A stretch of 15,368 nucleotides of DNA from Acidobacteriota bacterium (GTDB lineage Bacteria; Acidobacteriota; UBA890). The notes under the pieces were generated by a model. That model had not been told where the DNA came from. It saw only the letters and a list, made by a program, of their open reading frames with translations, and searched no databases. The stretch spans positions 1 to 15,368 of the forward strand of contig JAUWTE010000021.1 in assembly GCA_030609765.1 (NCBI GenBank), in the 5' to 3' direction. Each line of letters starts with the position of its first letter. Positions within the stretch are counted from its first letter, which is position 1. The position numbers and the translations under genes are program-made. Below are positions 9,145-15,368 of this stretch, piece after piece.

Positions 9145-10443
9145 CTACCTCCCGACCTTCTTGGTCGTCTTCTTGCTGCTCTTGGTCTTGGCCGTTTTCT
9201 TGGCGCCACTGGCTTTCTTCTTGGTGGCCGCCGCTTTCTTCTTGCTGGCGCCAGCCTTCTTCTTGGTGGCACTGGCCTTTTTCCGGGGAGCTTTGCCCTC
9301 CGCCAGGATCGCCTCGACGATCTCCTCCGGCTGGAACACGGCACCGCCCAGCTTGGACAGAAGCACCGTCTCCGCGTTACCGGCGGCGCAACGCTCTACC
9401 TCGAGGACGATCTGGCCGGCGTTGATTTCGGGAACAATAAAGGTCTGCACCTTCTTGGCCAGCTCACGGATCATCTTTTCGGGGAAGGGCCAGACCGTGA
9501 TCAAGCGAAGCATGCCGACGTTCGCGCCCGCCTCCTTGGCCATCCGCAGAGCACGGTAGGAGACGCGGGCCGAGATGCCGTACGAAACAATGACGATGTC
9601 AGCGCCTTCAAGGTCGATCTCTTCGACCAAGATGATGTCGTCGACGTTCTTCTTGATCTTGTCGATCAGCCGGCGCACAAGCGTCTCGTGGGCATCGGCG
9701 CTCATCACCGGATAGCCCCTCTCGTCGTGCGTCAGGCCCGTGACGTGGATGCGGTGGCCATCACCCACCTTCATCATGGGTGGCACGAGGTCGTCATCGG
9801 CCTTGAAAGGTAGATACTCGCCCTTGGGGCCGTCGTACATCTTGCGGTTGATGACTTCGAGCTCCTCCTTGGGCGGAATGACGACCTTCTCGGTCATGTG
9901 GCCCATCGACTCGTCGGTCATCACCAGCACGGGAACGCGGTACTTCTCGGAGTAGTTGAAGGCCTGCAGGGTGAGATCGAAGCACTCCTGGCAGGAGACC
10001 GGCGCCAGAGCGATGAGCTGGTAGTCACCGTGCGAGCCCCAACGGGCCTGCATCATGTCGGCCTGGGCCACCAGGGTGGGCAAGCCGGTCGACGGGCCGC
10101 CGCGCTGGACGTTCACCAGCACGCACGGGGTCTCCAGCATGATGCCGAGGCCGAGGTTCTCCATCATCAGGCTGAATCCTGGCCCGGATGTCGAGGTCAT
10201 CGACTTGGCACCGGCCCAGGAGGCCCCGAGGATAGAGTTCATCGAGGCGATCTCATCCTCCATCTGGATGAACGTTCCTCCCACCTCGGGCAGCCGCTTC
10301 GCCATGCGCTCGGCGACCTCGGTCGCTGGTGTGATTGGGTAGCCACCGAAGAACATGCAGCCTGCAGCCATACCGCCTTCGGCGCATGCCTCGTCTCCGG
10401 TGATGAAGTGGTCGCCGGTCAGTACGGAGCGGTCCTCACTCAT
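9145..10443 (-). CDS. korA: 2-oxoacid:ferredoxin oxidoreductase, alpha subunit with lysine-rich tail
   Basis: A 432-residue alpha subunit with the pyruvate:ferredoxin oxidoreductase alpha fold. Recognisable segments are GDEACAEGGMAAGCMFFGGYPITPATE (16-42), the SGPGFSLMMENLGLG stretch at 86-100, QRGGPSTGLPT (113-123) and the C-terminal domain with MLRLITVWPFPE (311-322). The family core ends near residue 383. The remaining 49 residues contain about 20 lysines in period-7 units (KKKAGAS, KKKAAAT, KKKASGA), a histone-H1-like tail not expected on this enzyme. The start at 10443 overlaps the korD stop by 4 bp (ATGA). A longer frame to 10623 exists, but its leader is out of phase with korD and not conserved, so it was rejected. 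Confidence 0.93.
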   Translation of the reverse strand: MSEDRSVLTGDHFITGDEACAEGGMAAGCMFFGGYPITPATEVAERMAKRLPEVGGTFIQMEDEIASMNSILGASWAGAKSMTSTSGPGFSLMMENLGLGIMLETPCVLVNVQRGGPSTGLPTLVAQADMMQARWGSHGDYQLIALAPVSCQECFDLTLQAFNYSEKYRVPVLVMTDESMGHMTEKVVIPPKEELEVINRKMYDGPKGEYLPFKADDDLVPPMMKVGDGHRIHVTGLTHDERGYPVMSADAHETLVRRLIDKIKKNVDDIILVEEIDLEGADIVIVSYGISARVSYRALRMAKEAGANVGMLRLITVWPFPEKMIRELAKKVQTFIVPEINAGQIVLEVERCAAGNAETVLLSKLGGAVFQPEEIVEAILAEGKAPRKKASATKKKAGASKKKAAATKKKASGAKKTAKTKSSKKTTKKVGR

Positions 10444-10709
10444 TTTTCGAGCTCTTTGTCTGAGAGGGAATAGATGGCGAACTCGGGGCACAGCATCTCG
10501 CAGAGCTTGCAGTTGACGCAGACTCCGCCGTTCACCACCGCGGGGTAGTGATATCCCTTGTGGTTGAATCCGTTCGACATCTCGAGGATGTCCTTGGGGC
10601 AGTACTCGACGCACAGTGTGCATCCCTTGCAGCGATCCTCGAGGATGAAGACCTGGCCCGTAGGGATGACCACCTTGTCGGCATCAAGGGGCCTACGCCA
10701 CAGCTGCAT
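10440..10709 (-). CDS. korD: 2-oxoacid:ferredoxin oxidoreductase, delta (ferredoxin) subunit
   Basis: An 89-residue two-cluster ferredoxin, the delta subunit of the oxoacid oxidoreductase and the first gene of the long operon. The [4Fe-4S] motifs are Cys27/30/33/37 (CKGCTLCVEYCPKD) and Cys64/67/70/74 (CVNCKLCEMLCP). The HKGYHYPAVV segment between them is typical of KorD-type subunits. The ATG has a clear GGGAGGGATCGTAAG ribosome-binding site, and translation of korA is coupled through a 4-bp overlap. It carries electrons from the TPP centre of KorB. Whether its acceptor is a free ferredoxin or directly the HdrA ferredoxin domain of the downstream genes is open. Confidence 0.93.
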   Translation of the reverse strand: MQLWRRPLDADKVVIPTGQVFILEDRCKGCTLCVEYCPKDILEMSNGFNHKGYHYPAVVNGGVCVNCKLCEMLCPEFAIYSLSDKELEK

Positions 10710-10788
10710 CTTACGATCCCTCCCTCATAATCCCGGCGTGGTGAGCAGGTGGTACCCACGAGCACGACGGGCGTTGCCCTCAAGCCAT

Positions 10789-10818
10789 ATTTTAGGGTCA
10801 GTGTATCCGATTAGGCAA
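10789..10818 (-). promoter_or_regulatory. candidate sigma70-like promoter for the kor-hdr operon
   Basis: On the minus strand TTGCCT (10818-10813) is followed after 18 nt by TAAAAT (10794-10789), about 80 nt upstream of the korD start. A small dyad GACTgtaaAGTC at 10819-10830 abuts the -35 box and could be an operator. The boxes match the consensus only partly; this is inference from spacing and composition. Confidence 0.35.
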
Positions 10819-10908
10819 GACTGTAAAGTCGCCTGACTGTCATCCAGAGGTCATTCTGGGGCGTCCTTTTTCACTGCCGTCGAAGGTCCTCGCAGGTGCC
10901 TCCTCGAG

Positions 10909-11023
10909 GGGCTGTTCCGGGCGCAGGTCGGAGGTCGTTCAGGGGGGCGCTGAGGGCAGATTCAGGTCCTGCGGGAGGGCAAATTCAGGACGGGCCGAAA
11001 GGCAGATTCAGGCCGGGCAGGAA
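10909..11023. repeat. 23-bp tandem repeats, 3 clear plus 2 degenerate units
   Basis: GGCAGATTCAGG or GGCAAATTCAGG starts at 10955, 10978 and 11001, exactly 23 bp apart, each followed by an 11-bp GC-rich variable part. In the same phase, 10932 (TTCAGG at 10938-10943) and 10909 (TTCCGG at 10915-10920) look like older, decayed copies. The array begins right after the HdrCB2 stop, so it lies in the 3' region of that gene or far upstream of korD. Confidence 0.75.
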
Positions 11024-11029
11024 CGTGTC

Positions 11030-12244
11030 TCAGGCAGTTCCCTGGGTGCCGTATACCGCGTCGTCCTGCTTGCTCGGAGAATAGGGTGACCAGGCTGCTG
11101 CCAGCTCGATGACGCCGCGAACCTCGATGCCCTCGATGAACTTGTTCGCCAAGCTCTCCTCGAACATCTGAATGCAGGAGGGGCAGGGCGTAACGATCAT
11201 ATCGATGCCGAGATCCTTGGCCTCTTGTACCCGTTCGTCAGAGAAACACTCGCCGGCGTTCTCGTTCATGAACATTCGTGCGCCGCCGCCGCCACAGCAT
11301 AGAGATTGCTCGCGTGACTGAGCGAATTCGACGAGCTCCAACCCGGGCATAGCCTGCAGGACCCGCCGCGGCGGATCGTAGACGTCGTGATGGCGCCCCA
11401 GATAGCACGGGTCGTGATAAAGGACACGGCGCGTCTCACCCCGGTGGGCGAACGCGAGCTGATCGAACTGAATGAGCTGGTCGAGGTACTCGGTGATGTG
11501 AAAGACACGGAAGGAGTCACCGAACCTCGGGTAGATGCGCATGAACATGTCGTAGTCGTACGGCGACACGGCGACGATCTCACGCACCCCGAAATCCTTG
11601 AAGGTCTCGAGGTTGGTGTCGATCAGTCGCTCGAGATAGGCCTGCTCGCCGAGAAAGCGCACCACAGCGCCCGAGTCGGGCTCGTCATCGAGAACGCCGA
11701 AGTCGATATCGATGGCGCGGAGCACACTCTCCAGTGCCCGACTGACTCGTTGCAGGCGGAGGTCGTAGCAGGCTGCCGAGCCGAAATAGACGAGGCATCC
11801 GCGTTCCTTATGCATGGGAGGCAGGTCGAGGTTCTTTGCCCACTTCATCTTCTCGGCCGCAGGATGACCCTCCGGGTTGCCGGTTTCCTGCAGGCTCTTC
11901 AGAAGTCCCGACAAACGCGTCGGGGCACGCCCGTCTTCGAAGGCCAGGCCGCGCAGCCCGAGGAGCACGTCGGTCACCTTCACCCCCCTGGGGCAAGTGG
12001 TTTCGCAGGAGGCACAGGTACAGCAACCCCAGAGCGACTTTTCCGTGCTGCTATCGGGGTCGGTGCCGATCTGCGCGTCGCGCAACATGGTCGGAAGGTC
12101 GGGACCGGCCTTCTCCCAGTTGCTCCAGGGACACACCACTTCGCAGACGTCGCAATCCAGACAGGTGTTCGCCGCTCCGGCCGTCAGCTCGACAATGCGT
12201 TCCCAGCGGTCATCGTCGGTGCGGATATGCTGGGCATCACTCAT
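11030..12244 (-). CDS. second HdrC-HdrB-like protein with one degenerate CCG domain
   Basis: A 404-residue paralogue of the HdrCB architecture, similar to GlpC/HdrD-type proteins. The N-terminal ferredoxin has Cys28/31/34/38 (CLDCDVCEVVC) and Cys74/77/80/84 within CCTCASCETTC. The second CCG domain is complete: Cys280 (DPCYLGRH), Cys316-Cys317 (LCCGGGG), Cys354 and Cys357 (CPSC). The first CCG domain has the fold length but not the ligands: VVRFLGEQ at 194-201 stands where the CC pair belongs, and VSPYDYDMF at 226-234 where CxxC belongs. So at most one CCG cluster can form. The ATG has GGAGG about 8 nt upstream. It is separated from the downstream kor operon by 320 bp and from the upstream porin by a hairpin, so it may be a single transcription unit. 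It may be an alternative HdrCB for the same HdrA proteins; its partner is unknown. Confidence 0.88.
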   Translation of the reverse strand: MSDAQHIRTDDDRWERIVELTAGAANTCLDCDVCEVVCPWSNWEKAGPDLPTMLRDAQIGTDPDSSTEKSLWGCCTCASCETTCPRGVKVTDVLLGLRGLAFEDGRAPTRLSGLLKSLQETGNPEGHPAAEKMKWAKNLDLPPMHKERGCLVYFGSAACYDLRLQRVSRALESVLRAIDIDFGVLDDEPDSGAVVRFLGEQAYLERLIDTNLETFKDFGVREIVAVSPYDYDMFMRIYPRFGDSFRVFHITEYLDQLIQFDQLAFAHRGETRRVLYHDPCYLGRHHDVYDPPRRVLQAMPGLELVEFAQSREQSLCCGGGGARMFMNENAGECFSDERVQEAKDLGIDMIVTPCPSCIQMFEESLANKFIEGIEVRGVIELAAAWSPYSPSKQDDAVYGTQGTA

Positions 12245-12331
12245 AGGACAGCCTCCCTCCCTTGTCGGACCCGCAACGTCGCAGGCTCCCCCCGAGTCCG
12301 GGATTCCTATCGTCGCTTATCTGCCACGATT

Positions 12332-12377
12332 CAACAAGTCCGCCGCGGGCGCGGAGAGTGCGGCGGCTACTTTGTTG
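12332..12377 (-). terminator. hairpin after the porin gene, terminator-like
   Basis: Directly after the porin stop, CCGCCGC (12340-12346) pairs with GCGGCGG (12360-12366) around a 13-nt loop. The stem continues imperfectly through CAACAAGT and ACTTTGTTG at its base. No run of U follows on the minus strand, so it is not a textbook intrinsic terminator; it could be a transcript-end stabiliser. It suggests the HdrCB2 gene has its own promoter. A weak TTGAAT, 17 nt, GATAGG match begins at its 3' edge. Confidence 0.45.
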
Positions 12378-12379
12378 GG

Positions 12380-13645
12380 CTAGAAGGAGTAGATGAGCGA
12401 GTACTGGAAGCGGAAGCTCTTGCCTAACTCCAGGGTCTTGTAGTGGGTACGCCAGTAGGAGAGCTCTACGCCGGTGCGCACGTGCGAGGTGATGTCGTAG
12501 ATGAAGTTCGCCCACACGGAGGAGTTCTTCGTACGGCCCCTGTCTCTGACCGCTTCGTCGTCCGGATCTTCCAGCCCATAGCCGAAGGAGGTGAGTACCT
12601 GATCGCTAGGGCGGAACTCCACCGATGCCCAGCCGCCGCTGGAGTCGATTGCCTCTTCCTTGGTGAAGTTGATCCCCTGGCCGATACCGCCGAAGAAATC
12701 ATCGAGGTTCGAGCCCGTGAAGAGCTCCCCCTTCAGGATCACCCGATCGGTGAGTGGGAAGTTGAAGTCGACGTTGGCCGACCAGGAATCGAACTCCAAC
12801 GGCTCGGTCTCGCCCGAAAGATGGGGGTTCTCGCGACCCCAGTGGCCGGAGAATCCAACTGCCGCACGATTGCCCGCCATGGTCCAGGCATACCCGACCC
12901 TTCCTTGGAAAGAGGGCATCCCGGAGTCCGCACCGGCGTCTCCCGGCTCGGTAGGCCTGAAGTCGTCGGCGATCGTGCGCACGGCGGCAGCCGCCAGGGT
13001 CAGCCTCGAATCCAGTCCCACGTCGAAGCCCTTGGTCACGCGAATCTGTGGATGCCGGTAGCCGATGTTCCCCACCCACCAGGCCACGGTGTAGTTGAGG
13101 GTCGTCGGCACGAGGGGGGAGATGACATCAGAGGTCTGCCCGCCGAGCAGAACCAGGTCGCGGTTCTGCCAGTTCAATTCGATGTAGGCGTGCCGCAGCA
13201 TCGGCAGGTTCTTGTTTTCGGCGCCACCGCCGTAGAAGTCGATCTCCACCCGCCCGCTCGCTTCGAAATCGTCTGATCCGCCGCCCGATATCCGCAGGCC
13301 CAAGCGTGTCTGCCGGGCCGTGAGGTTGAAGTGATCGTGCTCCTCGAAGGACTCAGGCGACAGGACCCAACGAGCGAAGTCGCCGGGGTCTATGAGGGAA
13401 CTGTCCCAAGAAGCGTCGACCTTGATGTAGCCGTAGGGAGTGAATTTGATCTTGGGCTCTTCCTCTTCCTGCGCCGGCTCGTCCGTTGCGGTCGGCAGGG
13501 GGTCATCCGCGGAAGCGACGGGCAGAGGGTCTTCCGCGGGAGCCGGCGCGCCGTTCACCGGCCGCTGAGGATCGTCCGCGAAGCTTGCTGTCGCGACGAG
13601 AACCAAAATACAAAGGAGTGCAGCGATGGTCCCTTGCCTGGGCAT
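12380..13645 (-). CDS. outer-membrane beta-barrel porin-like protein
   Basis: A 421-residue exported protein. Residues 1-23 are a signal peptide: a short basic n-region, a hydrophobic core (IAALLCILVLVATA) and SFA before DD. The cysteine in LLC does not fit a lipobox because the residue before it is Leu. Residues 24-65 are a Pro/Asp/Glu-rich linker with a repeated DPLP motif. The rest shows alternating hydrophobic/polar strands (YGYIKVDASWD, RQTRLGLRIS, ANVDFNFPL) and ends in an aromatic-rich strand finishing with Phe, the usual BAM recognition signal. The YGYIKVDA start resembles DcaP-like and other long-chain porins, but assignment to one family is not secure. A GAGAGG lies about 8 nt before the ATG. 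It establishes an outer membrane and may mediate uptake of organic acids; no direct link to the redox genes is shown. Confidence 0.85.
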   Translation of the reverse strand: MPRQGTIAALLCILVLVATASFADDPQRPVNGAPAPAEDPLPVASADDPLPTATDEPAQEEEEPKIKFTPYGYIKVDASWDSSLIDPGDFARWVLSPESFEEHDHFNLTARQTRLGLRISGGGSDDFEASGRVEIDFYGGGAENKNLPMLRHAYIELNWQNRDLVLLGGQTSDVISPLVPTTLNYTVAWWVGNIGYRHPQIRVTKGFDVGLDSRLTLAAAAVRTIADDFRPTEPGDAGADSGMPSFQGRVGYAWTMAGNRAAVGFSGHWGRENPHLSGETEPLEFDSWSANVDFNFPLTDRVILKGELFTGSNLDDFFGGIGQGINFTKEEAIDSSGGWASVEFRPSDQVLTSFGYGLEDPDDEAVRDRGRTKNSSVWANFIYDITSHVRTGVELSYWRTHYKTLELGKSFRFQYSLIYSF

Positions 13646-13758
13646 TCTCTAAACCTCTCGTGCGGGGGTGGGTACCCTGCTGAGCGAGGTGGTTTCCTCG
13701 CTGGGGAGTTGGGGTCTTTTGGGTGAGGGTCCTACCCTTCCGGATGGAAGAGCTGGTG

Positions 13759-13781
13759 CCTGGTGGGACGTCCCTGCCAGG
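13759..13781. promoter_or_regulatory. nested dyad, possible operator
   Basis: A perfect 10-bp palindrome GGGACGTCCC (13765-13774) is flanked by CCTGG on the left and CCAGG on the right, making a nearly symmetrical 23-bp dyad. It lies next to the porin -10 candidate. It may bind a dimeric regulator or form a hairpin in the porin leader. Confidence 0.35.
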
Positions 13782-13902
13782 TGAATATACCCGACAATTG
13801 TATCCGCAATACGAGGCCTTGGCGAACCGCTGCTGGCGCCGTATTGGAGTCTCCTTTGTGCCCAACCGTGGGCGTCCTGACTCCATCGCCGGCTCCTTCA
13901 GT

Positions 13903-13931
13903 TTGAACCGCTGGCCAGGCACGGGTAAAGT
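13903..13931 (+). promoter_or_regulatory. candidate citrate synthase promoter
   Basis: TTGAAC (13903-13908), a 17-nt spacer and TAAAGT (13926-13931) form a reasonable sigma70-type promoter 47 nt before the citrate synthase ATG. The match and ideal spacing are seen directly; use in the cell is inferred. Confidence 0.45.
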
Positions 13932-13978
13932 CGGATACAAGAGTGGGATTAGAAACAGGAAATGGAAAGGAGACCTAG

Positions 13979-15337
13979 ATGAGCAAAGACACTTTGACGA
14001 TCACCGACAACCGTACGGGCGAGGTCTACGAGGTCCCCATCCACTATCCGACATACCCGAAGTACGCCGCCTACATCGACGCCGCGGCGATCCGTCAGAT
14101 CCAGGTCTCGGATGACGACTTCGGCCTGCTTACCTACGACCCCGGCTACGGCAACACGGCCTCCTGCAAGAGCTCCGTCGCCTTCGTCGACGGCGACAAG
14201 GGAATTCTCAACTACCGCGGCTACGGCATCACCGACCTGGCGACCAACTGTACCTTCCTCGAGGTTGCCTATTTGTTGCTGAACGGCGAGCTGCCGACCG
14301 AGTCGGAGATGGGCGACTGGCGTGAGACGGTTCGCATGCACACGCTGCTGCATGAGAACTTCAAGGAGATGCTCAAAGGTTTCCACTACAACGCCCATCC
14401 CATGGGCATGTTGGTGGGGATCGTCGGCGCCCTCGGCACTTTCTATCCGAACTCGAAGGCCTGCTTCGACGAGGAAGTGCGCTGCCGCCACATCATGCGC
14501 ATCATCGCCAAGATACCGACGATCGCCGCCTACTGTTACCGGCACACGCGCGGGCTGCCCTACGTGGAGCCAGATAACAGCCTCACGTATTCGGGCAACT
14601 TCCTGCGCATGATGTTCAAGCATCCGGGAGTGAAGTACGAGGTCGATCCGGCAATCGTGCGCGCCCTCATGGTGCTGTTCATCCTGCACGCCGACCACGA
14701 GCAAAACTGCAGCACCAGCGTCATGCGCAGTGTCGGCAGCTCGTTGTCCGACCCGTACTCCAGCGTTGCCGGTGCGGCCACGGCCCTCTACGGGGTGCGC
14801 CACGGCGGCGCTAACGAGGCCGTCATCCGTATGCTCACGGAGATCGGCACCAAGGACCGGATCCCCGAGTTCATCGAAGGGGTGAAGTCAGGTGAGAAGG
14901 GCCGGCTGATGGGGTTCGGCCACCGCGTTTACAAGAACTTCGACCCGCGGGCCACGATCATCAAGAATATGGCTTCTGAGGTGTTCGAGGCCACGGGGGT
15001 GAACCCGCTTCTGGAGATCGCCCTGGAGCTGGAGCGCATCGCCCTCGAGGACGAGTACTTCATTTCCCGCAAGCTCTATCCCAATGTCGATTTCTACTCC
15101 GGCATCATTTACCAGTCGATCGGGTTCCCGACCGACATGTTCCCTGTACTGTTCGCGATCGGGCGCGCCGCGGGATGGCTGTCACAGTGGCAGGAGATGC
15201 TGAACGATCCCGATTTCAGGATCGTACGACCGCGGCAGGCCTACATCGGTTACGACAAGCGCGATTTCGTCCCGATGAGCGAGCGCAAGCCGAGCGGGAC
15301 CGAACCGGCATGCCAGGGTGAGAGCTCTGACGACTGA
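13979..15337 (+). CDS. gltA: citrate synthase (type II-like)
   Basis: A 452-residue citrate synthase that condenses acetyl-CoA and oxaloacetate. The N-terminal domain with TYDPGYGNTASC and FVDGDKGILNYRGY is that of type II, Gram-negative enzymes; E. coli GltA is slightly shorter (427). Catalytic residues are in place: the oxaloacetate-binding HADHEQN at about 236-243, the His of GFGHRVYKNFDPRA at about 312-325, and the catalytic Asp in NVDFYSG near 370. The C-terminus has about 15 extra polar residues after the usual VPMSER end. The start has AAAGGAG 6 nt upstream and a promoter candidate. It is the only plus-strand gene and is divergent from the porin. It supplies the route to 2-oxoglutarate, a plausible substrate of the oxoacid oxidoreductase in this locus. 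No partner gene is visible in the 31 bp downstream. Confidence 0.96.
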   Translation: MSKDTLTITDNRTGEVYEVPIHYPTYPKYAAYIDAAAIRQIQVSDDDFGLLTYDPGYGNTASCKSSVAFVDGDKGILNYRGYGITDLATNCTFLEVAYLLLNGELPTESEMGDWRETVRMHTLLHENFKEMLKGFHYNAHPMGMLVGIVGALGTFYPNSKACFDEEVRCRHIMRIIAKIPTIAAYCYRHTRGLPYVEPDNSLTYSGNFLRMMFKHPGVKYEVDPAIVRALMVLFILHADHEQNCSTSVMRSVGSSLSDPYSSVAGAATALYGVRHGGANEAVIRMLTEIGTKDRIPEFIEGVKSGEKGRLMGFGHRVYKNFDPRATIIKNMASEVFEATGVNPLLEIALELERIALEDEYFISRKLYPNVDFYSGIIYQSIGFPTDMFPVLFAIGRAAGWLSQWQEMLNDPDFRIVRPRQAYIGYDKRDFVPMSERKPSGTEPACQGESSDD

Positions 15338-15368
15338 TCGTGGTTGGCGGGCCCTCGCCGCGTCACAA

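Larger units (their letters stand above)
10710..11029 (-). other. intergenic region upstream of korD
   Basis: About 320 bp between the HdrCB2 stop and korD hold no convincing gene. Visible structure: a degenerate 23-bp tandem repeat array in the distal part (see repeat), a GACTgtaaAGTC dyad at 10819-10830 with a second GACTGT at 10835-10840, a candidate promoter, and the korD ribosome-binding site next to 10710. The plus-strand open frame here (10896-11084) only translates the repeats and was rejected. Confidence 0.6.
13646..13978. other. divergent regulatory region between porin and citrate synthase
   Basis: 333 bp without a gene. Toward the porin: hairpins AGCGAGG-tggttt-CCTCGCT (13683-13702) and CTTCC-ggat-GGAAG (13737-13750) lie in the probable 5' leader, and TATATT on the minus strand (13789-13784) could be a -10 box with no good -35. 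Toward citrate synthase: a promoter candidate at 13903 and an AAAGGAG ribosome-binding site 6 nt before the ATG. A large dyad sits at 13759. Open frames crossing this region are shadows. Confidence 0.55.

Noticed and set aside
9145..10623. Longer KorA start at 10623
   Set aside because: The extra 60 residues are an out-of-phase reading of korD; the ATG at 10443 forms a normal ATGA overlap.
10909..11023. CRISPR array
   Set aside because: The 23-bp period has no unique spacers; cores and variable parts are too short and directly adjacent.
10896..11084. Small plus-strand protein over the 23-bp repeats
   Set aside because: It only translates the repeats, runs into the HdrCB2 end, and has no ribosome-binding site that convinces.
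13949..14803. 284-residue minus-strand frame opposite citrate synthase
   Set aside because: Shadow of a gene with intact catalytic motifs; no ribosome-binding site or domain.
15338..15368. Terminator after citrate synthase (GGCG with CGCC)
   Set aside because: Only a 4-bp stem with no T run before the window ends.

Overview
The window comes from a GC-rich, Gram-negative, probably anaerobic bacterium that decodes UGA as selenocysteine. The Gram-negative call rests on an outer-membrane beta-barrel protein with a signal peptide. The selenocysteine call rests on an in-frame UGA at a conserved cysteine position of HdrA, followed by a SECIS-like hairpin. The metabolism encoded is ferredoxin/thiol/NAD(H) electron transfer. 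The phylum cannot be fixed from this sequence; Desulfobacterota or another anaerobic, selenocysteine-using phylum would fit.

Layout. Positions 10709 down to 1 hold one tightly packed minus-strand run of at least eleven genes. In transcription order these are a four-subunit 2-oxoacid:ferredoxin oxidoreductase (korD, korA, korB, korG at 10709-7610), a fused HdrC-HdrB protein (7605-6409), a fused HdrA-MvhD selenoprotein (6416-3990), a 70-residue zinc ribbon (3997-3785), a NuoE-like protein (3780-3217), a NuoF-like protein (3200-1344), a short NuoG/HoxU-like protein (1343-666), and the start of a second HdrA-like flavoprotein that leaves the window at position 1. Gaps are 0-27 bp. Three junctions overlap by exactly 8 bp and one by 4 bp. 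A spacer of about 320 bp with 23-bp tandem repeats and a candidate promoter lies upstream of korD. Further upstream on the same strand are a second HdrC-HdrB-like protein (12244-11030) and the beta-barrel protein (13645-12380). A 333-bp divergent region separates the latter from a plus-strand citrate synthase (13979-15337).

How it may work (inference). The oxoacid oxidoreductase makes acyl-CoA, CO2 and low-potential electrons that pass to the KorD ferredoxin subunit. HdrA is the flavin-based bifurcation or confurcation hub. MvhD connects HdrA to the NuoE/NuoF/NuoG-like NAD(H) module. HdrCB is the thiol/disulfide or other high-potential branch. The HdrCB-HdrA-MvhD-NuoEFG part resembles the BamD-I electron module of class II benzoyl-CoA reductases and bacterial Hdr-Flox clusters, but here it is joined to an oxoacid oxidoreductase instead of a ring reductase. 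The nearby citrate synthase makes 2-oxoglutarate a reasonable substrate guess. Several parts are atypical: the selenocysteine, the central zinc ribbon, a histone-H1-like lysine tail on KorA, a lost cluster ligand in the NuoF-like protein, and paralogues (HdrA2, HdrCB2) that have lost cofactor-binding segments.
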